Shown piece by piece: positions 24,527 through 34,368 of a stretch of DNA of 64,000 nt; positions within the stretch are counted from its first letter, which is position 1, and every line of letters starts with the position of its first letter. The stretch comes from Phoebastria nigripes (Eukaryota > Chordata > Aves > Procellariiformes > Diomedeidae). The stretch spans positions 1,308,973 to 1,372,972 of the forward strand of contig JAYKAV010002442.1 of NCBI GenBank assembly GCA_035582835.1, in the 5' to 3' direction. The position numbers and the translations under genes were made by a program. The notes below the pieces were generated by a model that was not told where the DNA came from, did not search any database, and saw only the letters and a list, made by a program, of their open reading frames with translations.

Positions 24527-27500
24527 TTAAGGAGAGAGCAAGACATAGACAAGGGTGGCCACAATCAAACCGATGCTGAAGATGTGGGGCACGGTGCTGG
24601 AGCGGGGAGGACGGTCCCTGGCTCTGGTCTGCAGGGGCTTGATGATGCGCTGCTGCTGGGTAAGGATGGCCTCCCTGGCGCCCGCCCACTTGCCCGGGCC
24701 CCGCAGGCGGTACTGGTACGGCGTGCAGGGCCCGAAGGCCACCTCCAGTGCCAGCTTGGGGTCGGTGAGGAAGAGGGTGAGCAGGTTGGGCTTGACCCCC
24801 ACCTGGCAGGCGAGCTCGTCCATGTAGGGGATGTAATCCACCTGGATGGTGTGCCGCTGGCTCTTCACATACCTGCGGGCAGGGAGGGCAGGTGGGTGCT
24901 GGCAGCAGAGCTGGCAGATGCCCCGCACACCGGCAAGGCACTATTGGACGGACTGCCATTGGGAAGGATCAGCGGGGTGGGGGTACTGCGGCTGAGCGCA
25001 TGCCTGCCATCTGTTGGCACAGCCAAATGTGCCAGGACGCAGCCACGGGACAGGACAGGTGCCCAGGAGCAGCCATGCCCAAACCGGCCCCTTCCCTGTT
25101 CCTGGGGCAGGGTCTTACCGCTTTGCCATCGCTTCTCTCTTCTGCTTGATGTCAGCCTCCATGTCGTGCCGTGGGGGCAGCTTGTTCAGCCCTAGGGAGG
25201 ATAAGCCACAGCATGGGGGTGCTGCACCCCACTGGCAACAGTGGCCACTGTGGTGCTGCCCTTGCCTGGGTGCTGTGCCCCTGCCAGCACCACCGTGGCG
25301 GGTGGTCTGGCACCTGAGGCATGTCCAAGCTCCTCGGGATGGGAAGGAGCAGCCTGTGGGGCTCAGGGTATGGATGTCCCTGTGCTGCTCAGGCAAAAGC
25401 CCGGCTCACCACTACGGCTGCAAGGCGGCCATGCCTTCGCCTGCGACCGGGACGGCACAGCTGGCTGCTGCCTCCCAAACACGGCTGGGCACCATCTGCC
25501 CTGGCTCCAGGGATGCAGGCTTGGGCTGCAGCCACAGGGAAGGTTTGCCTCACTTACCCTTGAAGACGCGGGTGGCCCAGCGACACTGGAGCTCGGAGAT
25601 GGGCATGATGGCACCCAGGGGCTGGATGAGGCCGATGAAAGCCAGCGTTGACTTCTCCAGGTTGGGGGGAAACATGAATTTGTAGAGGGGGATCTGGTTC
25701 TCCACCACCTTCACACAGCCCTCAAGGAAGGGGAAGGAGAAGCTGTATCCTGTGGCGAAGACCACGGCATCGATGTCTTCCCTGGTGCCGTCCTTGAAGA
25801 TGGCAGATGTCTCTGTGAACTCCTGGATGTTCGGCTTCACCAGCACCCTGCCCGAAATGATGCGGTTGGGCAGGTCATCGCTGACGGTCGGGTGCTGGTC
25901 AAAGATCCTGGAAGGCACAGACAGACCTCGTGCGGGGCCTGGGCAGTGGGACAGGCAGTGGGACGGGCAGCGCTAGGGCAGGTCCCCAGGGTGCTGCCGG
26001 GGCACTCACCGGTGCTGGGGCTGGAGGCCGTAGAGTGCGTGGTTGAAGCGGGCATTCAGCTTCCTCTCCAGAACAAAGCTGTTGGCTTTTTTAGGCAACA
26101 GGCTGTTGAGGAGCTGTACGAAGCGGCTGAGCCAGGAGACGTCAAAGGGGTACCCGCCATCTCCCACCCGGTGCAGCACCCAGGTCCCACGCTTGGTGCT
26201 GAGGAAGACCTGGGAGGAAGGAGAGGGGAGGTGGTGGTGTGGCATCATCCTTGGGACCGGGCTGGGCCCCCGCCGTGCTCCTCGGACAGGGATGCTGGCA
26301 CAGCTGCTGGGACCACAACAGCCACCCCCATCAAGAGGGGGTGGGGTGCTTGTGGCTGGCTGTAGTGCTGGAGGGAGGGAAGCCCACAGGGGATGGCAGG
26401 GGGTTGCTCAGTGCCCTCCAGGGTCCAAATAATAAGCACCCTAGCCCTGGCAGCTCTCCCAGCACACCTGCTTGGCTGAGTGGCTCAGCTCCACTGCGAT
26501 GTCGACGCCTGAATTCCCGGTGCCAACCACAACCACCCGCTTCCCTGAAAAGGACTGTGGGCTCTTGTAGTCCCGGCTGTGCAGGTACCAGCCCTCAAAC
26601 TTTTCCAGCCCTGGAAGAGAGAGGGAAGCCGTGCCGGGCAGAGACATGGGGCAGGGAGTGGCTGTCCCCCTGCTCAGACTGGTGGTGTGTTTTGGGAACA
26701 GGCTGGGACCAGCATGACCAACGTGAGCGATGCAGCCCTGGGATGGTGCCCAGAGAGGTGGTGGCGTCTCCAGCCTGGAAGGTGCTCAGTGTGGCCCTGA
26801 GCTTTGGGGCTGGCCTAGCTTGGAGCAGGGCTTGGACTGGAGACCTCTATGCTCCCATCCCAAAATCCTCCTGCAGTTTCTGCCCGGTGGCAGGCATTGG
26901 GGGCAGAGGAGCAGCCGGGGTCTGTGCCACCCTGCCAGACCCTGGTGACGGTATGCTCCAGCCTGTTCCCCAGCCAAAGAGGGTCTCCACAGCTGAAAGC
27001 CCTCCAGGCATTTTTGCCTGGCACCCAGAGGAGAAGGCCACCACCAGCATCAAGCTCTCAAGCATTGCCGGGGAGCTGGAGAGCCCAGCAGGTGCATGGC
27101 CAGCAGCTTGGGGAGCCTGGTGGGAGAAGTGAGCTGGCAGTGGTGGCACCTGCCAGCAAGGCACTTTGGTCAGGCGCTGATGGCACGGCAAGAGCCACCA
27201 AGGACAGACCACCAAGATGGGAGGGATAGCAGGATGCTCATGCAATCCCACCTGGTGCATTAACCTGTGGAGGCATTTTTGGCAGCAGCCAGAGCAGGGT
27301 GGGTGCTAAGCTGGAGAGGAGGGTGCTCCCAGGGATGTCAGGGAGCAGGCGAGCAGCCTGCGGGGCTGTACCTGGGAAGGTGCTCAGCGGAAGGTGTGGC
27401 TCAGTGTGGTGCCCGGTGCACACCAGCACGGCGTCGAAGACAGCCAGCTCCTGCTTCCCCTCACTCTCCGTCACCACCTCCCACTGGCCCGTGGTGGCAA

Positions 27501-29117
27501 AGTCAGGGCGCTTGGCCACGCGGCACACGTTGGTCTGGGTGCAGGAGGGAGCAGGCATCAGGCACCCTGCGCCCCCCAGCCTTGCTGCCACCGCCGCCCC
27601 CCCGGGCCCCCCTGGCTCTTACCCTGAAACGGATGTGGCGGAGCAGGTCGAAGTGCTGGGCGTACATGCGGAAGTACTCCATGACCTTGGAGTTGTGCAT
27701 GTAGTTGGGGAAGTCCTCGGGGATGGGGAAGTCACTGAAGCACATCATCTCCTTGGAGGCATTGATGATGACGGAGCGGTAGATGCTGGCGCGGCCCTCC
27801 TCGGGGTGCTCCTGTGGGAGCAGGGCACAGCTTGGTGCTGGCGTGAGGACGCGGGGCTGCGGGTTTGCAGCGGACACCTGCCTTCCCTGCCTGGCACCTC
27901 GCCATGCCCATGGGTGCAGGATTAAGCCACGGGTGGTCGTAGCACCTGTCCCTGCACCCAGCACCCTCCCGCAGGTGCGACCATCCACCCCGCAAAACAG
28001 GGGAGAGGAAGCTCTACGTTGGCGGGGCCATGCAGTGGTGACAGCGGGTCATGGGGTCTTGTGCCTCAGTTTCCCTGCTCCCACCCTCAGCCCCGATGAG
28101 GCAGTGTGTTCCCAAAGCTGCCCGTGGTGCCATTGCCCTGGTTGCCACATCGGGTCTCCCCAGTTGCTGAGCCAGCTCCAGCACCTCCAGCTGAGTGGCC
28201 GCCCCTGCTCNCCAGGTCTCTGCCCCGGCAGCTGGGCACTGCTGCCCTGGCTCTGCTCCACCAGCCCCGTTTCTGACCCACCATGGGTAGAACCAGCGGA
28301 CTGTAACTGAGCCACCCTAAACCCCGTGCTGGTGTGGTGCAGTGTGTCCCCTGCTCAGACTCTCCCACCCATGTATCAGGGCATGGTGGTGAGACTTGTC
28401 TTCTTGTCAGTGGTCCCTGGGGGAAAAGTCAGCTGCCTCATTAGGTGGGGGCAGAAATGAGCTCCGGGGCTTCTCCTGAGGCAGGGAGAGCCAAGGCACA
28501 GAGGAGGCAGCGCTCGGTGCCTCTGCATGGGCGAGTGGCACAGAAGCAGGGAGAGGAGCAACCGGGACTTCCAGGGAAGGGCTGGGCAGGACAGGGACTG
28601 GGAATGGGACAGCCAGCAGCGTCAGATGGGACCAGGATGGGTAGGAAAGGGCTGGAGGGAACCAGGAACAAAGCAGCAGGGGAAGGGAGGGATGGGAAGG
28701 GGGAAGGCTGAGGCAGGGGAGTGGGCCCTGAGGTAAGGTCCTTGGGGAGGGTCATCCTGCTGCTGGTGGGAAGGAGACGGGTCCAGTGTGGCCGGCACAC
28801 CAGCTGGCACCACGGGGACCTCCCGTTGCCGCAGCAGTTTTTTTTTCCTGTGGTTTTCCTGGGCAACCCACCTGCTACATGTATGCAAAGCAGCGGAGCG
28901 GTGCTTCATTAGCTGCCAATGACTGATCCCAATCCCATCCGTGCTGCTGCTGCGGAGCAGGCTGGCACGGCGTGGGGCTTACCTCAAAGCGCCAGAGGCC
29001 CCCGATGTCCCTGCTCTTCTCAAAGCAGGTGGGTACCAGCCCCTCATCCAGGCAGCATTTCAGGGCACACAGGCCAGAGGCACCGGCCCCGATGATGGCT
29101 ACTTGCTGGGCAGCCAT
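24527..29117 (-). CDS. FMO5: Flavin-containing monooxygenase 5-like, copy A
   Basis: ER-bound FAD- and NADPH-dependent oxygenase; mammalian FMO5 has Baeyer-Villiger activity. Exons: 29117-28983, 27811-27623, 27534-27372, 26610-26468, 26209-26010, 25907-25558, 25191-25119, 24872-24527. They total 1,599 nt (532 aa; FMO5 is about 533) with every phase matching. FAD-binding GAGASG is at residues 10-15, the FMO signature FxGxxxHxxxY ([11 protein letters not shown]) at 167-177, NADPH-binding GTGNSG at 192-197, and FATGY in exon 6. A C-terminal hydrophobic tail (about 20 residues ending VYVLLSP) is the usual ER anchor. It is tandem with copy B on the same strand, and human FMO5 also lies beside PRKAB2 in the same orientation. 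Exons 6-8 and their introns are almost identical to copy B, whereas exons 1, 4 and 5 are clearly different. Which copy is the direct FMO5 orthologue is unresolved. Confidence 0.93.
24628..25920 (-). repeat. Near-identical block shared by the two FMO genes (copy A)
   Basis: Matches 30931-32223 at a constant offset of 6,303 bases, covering exon 8 (most), intron 7, exon 7, intron 6 and exon 6. From 24750 to 25714 I find no difference except one N in the other copy. Differences appear only at the two edges: one in exon 8 and about eight at the upstream end of exon 6. Divergence is abrupt beyond 25920, where the introns no longer align. Confidence 0.9.
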
Positions 29118-29465
29118 GTCCCGCAGTGCAGTGGTGGCAAGGATGATGGTGAAGCCTTGGCTGGGGGCAGCACGCGCTCGGAGGCTGCGGAGCCTGGCAG
29201 GTCACACCTTGGGGACAGGCAGTGCTGCTCAGTCAGCGATGGCCTGGGTGACTGAGGTCAGCTGGGGTGTCACAAGATGTGTTTCTTCCAGACATGATCT
29301 ACAGGTTCCACCGCCGACGCTGTGCCACACCTCCTGCCCACACCCNCCCTCCGCAAGGGGCTCATTAGGTTCTGTAAGCTCTTAACGATGCTGACACTGC
29401 CCTGGGGACATACTGGGTCCCAGGGGCTGAGATGTGGTCACGCTCCAGATTTCAGCAGGTCATGG
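29118..29465 (-). promoter_or_regulatory. Upstream flank of FMO copy A
   Basis: About 350 bases between the FMO copy A start codon and the solo LTR, so the proximal promoter and 5' UTR must lie here unless the transcript begins beyond the LTR. A nuclear-receptor half-site AGGTCA is at 29255-29260. No TATA box is obvious. Role inferred from position only. Confidence 0.35.
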
Positions 29466-30023
29466 TGTCCTGGTTCCGGCTGGGACAGAGCTAACTTTCT
29501 TCCCAGTAGCTGGGGGGGGTGTGCTGTGTTTTGGGTTTGGTATAATAGGAGCGTTGATGGCCCATTGATGTTTTGGGTGTTGCTGGGTGGTGCTTGCACT
29601 GGGGACTTTTTGGCCTCCTCTGCCCTGCCAGGTGCATGGGAAGCTGGCGGGGGGAGCACAGCCGGGGCGGTTGACCCAGCTGGCCAATGGGGTATTCCAT
29701 ACCATGCGACGTCATGCTCAGTATAAAAACTAAGTGTGCGGGGGGGGTCTCTGGCGTCACGGGATGGGCAAGGCATCGGTTCGGCAGGTGGTGAGCAGTT
29801 GCATTGTGCATTGCCTGCTTTGTATATTCTATTGTTGTTGTTATTATCACTGTTACTATAGCTGTTTTACTTTGTTTTATTTCAATTATTAAACTGTTTT
29901 TATCTCAACCCGCGAGTTTTCCTACTCGTGCCCTCCCGATTCTCTCCCCCATCCCACCAGAGGCGGCGGGGTGAGCGAGCGGCTGCGTGGTGTTTGGGTG
30001 CTGGCCAGGGTTAAACCACGACA
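29466..30023 (+). mobile_element. Solo LTR of an endogenous retrovirus (ERVL-like)
   Basis: 558-bp element beginning TGTCCTGGTT and ending ACCACGACA, so with TG...CA termini, flanked on both sides by the 5-bp target-site duplication CATGG (29461-29465 and 30024-30028). It has LTR architecture: a TATA box (TATAAAA, 29722-29728) and a poly(A) signal ATTAAA (29888-29893) followed by a T/GT-rich stretch. There is no internal coding region, as expected after recombination between two LTRs. The 5-bp duplication suggests the ERVL class; ERVK usually leaves 6 bp. It lies antisense to both FMO genes, about 350 bp upstream of copy A. Confidence 0.9.
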
Positions 30024-30829
30024 CATGGTGTGGAAAAAACCGGAGGGATGCTCAGGGCACTGGTGGCTGGCAGCCATGCTGGCCCCAGCATGTGGTGGCC
30101 AGGACCCCCTGTCACCGTTCCGGGTCCCCAACCCACCCAGCCGTCCTCCGGAGGGGCTGCGTGCAGGTGACGAGGGTGGCACTGAGCCATGCCGCTGTGA
30201 CCACCATGACCCGCTCTGGCAGCGCGCACCCTGGGTGAGGCTGTTTTGCTGTGGAATCACGCACGTGCATGCGTGTGTGCATGCAGCCCACGCTGCCGTG
30301 GAGCTGGAGCTGTGCTGTTGGCACGAGGCCAACCTCAAACCCGTGCACATCCCCCTGGCACACAGAGGGACGGGGTGGTGTCAGTAACAAGACAGACACC
30401 TGGTGCTGTTTAACACGCTTTTATCGAGTTAGGAAGTCTGTTGTACCTTTGCTGCTTAGCTCTTGTGTGAGTGTAGCCAGTGGTGGCTCAGCTGGGTTAT
30501 AGGCGACAGGAAAGCCGGTGCATCCCCGCTGGGTCGAAAGCGCTGGCCGAGAGGGACTGGATTTTACCCTGTGTGTGAGCACGTTTCTTTGTCCATCCCC
30601 AGCGGCAGCTCCCCAGGACGAGGTGCAGAGCAGGCGCCAAGGTGTTATTTTGGCAGCTGGGGAGGCTCCACGCTCCCTGAGCTTGTGGTGTGGCTGCAGT
30701 GGGGCCGTGCTGGGCAGGACGAGGACTCCTGCCGGCACAGGCTGCCGTGGGGCAGGGGGTGGCCGGCCAGCCCCGCTGGCACACCACAAAGCCTCCCTTC
30801 TCTCTGGGCAGCCCAGCAAGAGCAGGCAC
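30024..30829 (-). other. 3' flank of FMO copy B
   Basis: Between the LTR and the stop codon of the second FMO gene. It should include the 3' UTR. No AATAAA is present on the minus strand; the nearest candidate is the variant GATAAA close to 30420. No other gene recognised. Confidence 0.4.
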
Positions 30830-33800
30830 CTACAAGTAAGCAAAAACAACAGCGAGGACGACCACGGCCCCGACCAGCTTGAAGATGAGGGGCACGGCGG
30901 GGGCCGAGGGGTGCTCCTCCACATGCCGCGTCTGCAGGGGCTTGATGATGCGCTGCTGCTGGGTAAGGATGGCCTCCCTGGCGCCCGCCCACTTGCCCGG
31001 GCCCCGCAGGCGGTACTGGTACGGCGTGCAGGGCCCGAAGGCCACCTCCAGCGCCAGCTTGGGGTCGGTGAGGAAGAGGGTGAGCAGGTTGGGCTTGACC
31101 CCCACCTGGCAGGCGAGCTCGTCCATGTAGGGGATGTAATCCACCTGGATGGTGTGCCGCTGGCTCTTCACATACCTGCGGGCAGGGAGGGCAGGTGGGT
31201 GCTGGCAGCAGAGCTGGCAGATGCCCCGCACACCGGCAAGGCACTATTGGACGGACTGCCATTGGGAAGGATCAGCGGGGTGGGGGTACTGCGGCTGAGC
31301 GCATGCCTGCCATCTGTTGGCACAGCCAAATGTGCCAGGACGCAGCCACGGGACAGGACAGGTGCCCAGGAGCAGCCATGCCCAAACCGGCCCCTTCCCT
31401 GTTCCTGGGGCAGGGTCTTACCGCTTTGCCATCGCTTCTCTCTTCTGCTTGATGTCAGCCTCCATGTCGTGCCGTGGGGGCAGCTTGTTCAGCCCTAGGG
31501 AGGATAAGCCACAGCATGGGGGTGCTGCACCCCACTGGCAACAGTGGCCNCTGTGGTGCTGCCCTTGCCTGGGTGCTGTGCCCCTGCCAGCACCACCGTG
31601 GCGGGTGGTCTGGCACCTGAGGCATGTCCAAGCTCCTCGGGATGGGAAGGAGCAGCCTGTGGGGCTCAGGGTATGGATGTCCCTGTGCTGCTCAGGCAAA
31701 AGCCCGGCTCACCACTACGGCTGCAAGGCGGCCATGCCTTCGCCTGCGACCGGGACGGCACAGCTGGCTGCTGCCTCCCAAACACGGCTGGGCACCATCT
31801 GCCCTGGCTCCAGGGATGCAGGCTTGGGCTGCAGCCACAGGGAAGGTTTGCCTCACTTACCCTTGAAGACGCGGGTGGCCCAGCGACACTGGAGCTCGGA
31901 GATGGGCATGATGGCACCCAGGGGCTGGATGAGGCCGATGAAAGCCAGCGTTGACTTCTCCAGGTTGGGGGGAAACATGAATTTGTAGAGGGGGATCTGG
32001 TTCTCCACCACCTTCACGCAGCCCTCAAGGAAGGGGAAGGAGAAGCTGTATCCCGTGGCGAAGACCACGGCGTCNATGTCTTCCGTGGTGCCGTCCTCAA
32101 AGATGGCAGATGTTTCTGTGAACTCCTGGATGTTCGGCTTCACCAGCACCCTGCCCGAAATGATGCGGTTGGGCAGGTCATCGTTGACGGTCGGGTGCTG
32201 GTCAAAGATCCTGGAAGGCACAAGGAGCCATCAGGGTGCTGGGGTGGGGTGTCTCTGCTCCGTGTCCTGCTCCGGCCACTGCTCCCTGCTCCGAGGATGC
32301 TCATCCCCAGGGATGCTCAGCCCCAAGGATGCTCATCACCGATGGGACTGGTCCCCCAGGGATGCTCGGCAGCTGCTACTGCACTGGTGCCACCAAGGGT
32401 CCCCAGAAGGGGCAGTGGTGGCTCCCTCGAGCAATGCCTGGGCACACCACAGCTGTTAACTGGGTTTCCAGGGCTGGTGCCTCAGCCCCAGCCTGGGCAC
32501 AGGAAGCATGGAAATGGTCAAGCGGGGCTGGACACAGGGGCAGCCAGGGGGTCCCTCCTGGGCAGGGGCAGCTTCTGCTGGCACCTGTGCTTTGGCTTCA
32601 GGCCGTAGTGCGAGTGGTTGAACCTTGCATTCAGCTGCTTCTCTACGAAGTCGCTCGCCACGGACAAGCTCAGCAGCTTCTGCAGGAACATCTTCATGCG
32701 GGTGGCGAAGATGATGTCAATGGGGTAGCCCTGATCTCCAACACGATTGAAGATCCATGCGCCCCGGCGGGTGCTAAGGAAGACCTGGGTGAGGAAGGAA
32801 GCATTGCCTCCTGAAGGCTGTGATGGTCCTGGGGGGCTGCCCCGGGGGGCATGTCCTTGCCCCGGGATCACTCCTCTTCACACTGCCTGGGTGCTGGGTG
32901 AAGACCCAGAGGGCAGAGGGAGACAGGGGCGGGCACCTGGCAGGGAGAGGTAGGAAGAGCTGCAGGGGCAGCCCCAGCCCAGGGCTTGGGCATGGAAATC
33001 AGGGTATCCGTATGGGATTGAGTCTCGGCTGCCACTGCTGCCTAGCAAATGTGATTGCCGGGTGCCAGCACTGCCGAATGCAGTGAGTGCCGGGACGGAG
33101 CGGCGGCCATGCCAGCGCCTTGGTCCTGGTGTCCTTGTGGAGCTGCAGTGTCCCATGGGGGGATGCCCTGCCCACCAGGACCCCGCTCCTGCTGCTCACC
33201 TGCTTGGCCGTTTGGCTGATCTCCACAGACAGGTCCGACCCTGAATTCCCAATCCCGATGACAACGACCCTCTTGTCCGTGAAATCCCGGGCATCCTTGT
33301 AGTCTCGGCTGTGGAGGTAGTGGCCCTTGAACTTCTCGATGCCTGCAGGTGGGGAGGAGGGATGCTTGGCTTCCTGGTGCCAGGCTAGAGGGTCACCTCC
33401 CCAAAAACTGAAGTGGGGACCCTCCCCTGCCAGACCCCTCCTGGGGAGCGTGGGAGCACTCCCCGAGTCGAAGCAAGGCAGGGAAATGCTGAGGCTGGGA
33501 GGAAGAGCAGCAGGGAGAACAGGGGTTCCCGTGGCCGAGCTTTCTGGGGTCTCTCCTTGTACCGGGGTGCAGGGTGGTACCTGGGAAGGTGCTCAGCGGG
33601 AGGTGTGCCTCGGTGTGGTGCCCGGTGCACACCAGCACGGCATCGAAGACAGCCGCCTCCTGCTTCCCCTCGTTCTCCGTCACCACCTCCCACTGGCCCG
33701 TGGTGGCAAAGTCGGGACGCTTGGCCACNCGGCACACGCTGGTCTGGGTGCGGGGAGCGGGCGTCAGGCACCCGGCACCCCCCAGCCCCGCTGCCACTGC

Positions 33801-34368
33801 CGCCCCCCCGGGCCCACCCTGGCTCTTACCCTGAAACGGATGTNGCGGAGCAGGTCGAAGTGCTGGGCGTACATGCGGAAGTACTCCATGATCTTGGAGT
33901 TGTGCATGTAGTTGGGGAAGTCCTCGGGGATGGGGAAGTCGCTGAAGCACATCATCTCCTTGGAGGTGTTGATGATGACGGAGCGGTAGATGCTGGCGCG
34001 GCCCTCCTCGGGGTGCTCCTGCGGGAGCAGGGCACAGCTTGGTGCTGGCACAGGGGCAGCGTTGGGGAGGGATGGCTGGGGCTGATGTGGTGGCCCTTTG
34101 TGTGGAGCCCCTGTCCTCAGCCTCCCCACCAGGACCCTGCCGTGGCCAGCTGTGTGCCACCCCGCTGGCCACTGCCGCTGATCCTCAGCTGCTGTGGAGC
34201 TGACTCCCAGCAGGACATGTGGCTCTTAGGGATTACCTCAAACCTCCAGAGTCCTCCGATGTCCCCCGTTCTCTCAAAGCAGGTGGGCTCCAGCCCGTCT
34301 TGCAGGCACACTTTGATGGCACACAGCCCGCTGCTGCCCGCTCCGATGATGGCCACCCTCTTTGGCAT
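30830..34368 (-). CDS. FMO5: Flavin-containing monooxygenase 5-like, copy B
   Basis: Second FMO gene, 6.3 kb from copy A with the same exon structure: 34368-34237, 34018-33830, 33743-33581, 33342-33200, 32784-32585, 32210-31861, 31494-31422, 31175-30830. They total 1,596 nt, 531 aa. The start is [14 protein letters not shown]; a longer reading would begin at GTG and is not used. Motifs: FAD-binding GAGSSG, signature [16 protein letters not shown]-binding GIGNSG, FATGY, and a hydrophobic C-terminal anchor ending VVFAYL. Exon 5 ([20 protein letters not shown]) looks closer to typical FMO5 than that of copy A. Single N bases at 32075, 33729 and 33844 fall in exons, leaving three residues undetermined. 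Intact otherwise; likely a functional enzyme. Confidence 0.92.
30931..32223 (-). repeat. Near-identical block shared by the two FMO genes (copy B)
   Basis: Partner of 24628-25920. Introns 6 and 7 show no base difference apart from one N at 31550, although introns normally diverge faster than exons. The exon 2-3 region (33581-34018 versus 27372-27811) is also alike through its intron but with many more differences. Confidence 0.9.

Noticed and set aside
30518..31498. 326-codon plus-strand frame and its near copy at 24362-25195
   Set aside because: Both are antisense shadows of exon 8 and intron 7 of the two FMO genes; their similarity reflects the shared block.
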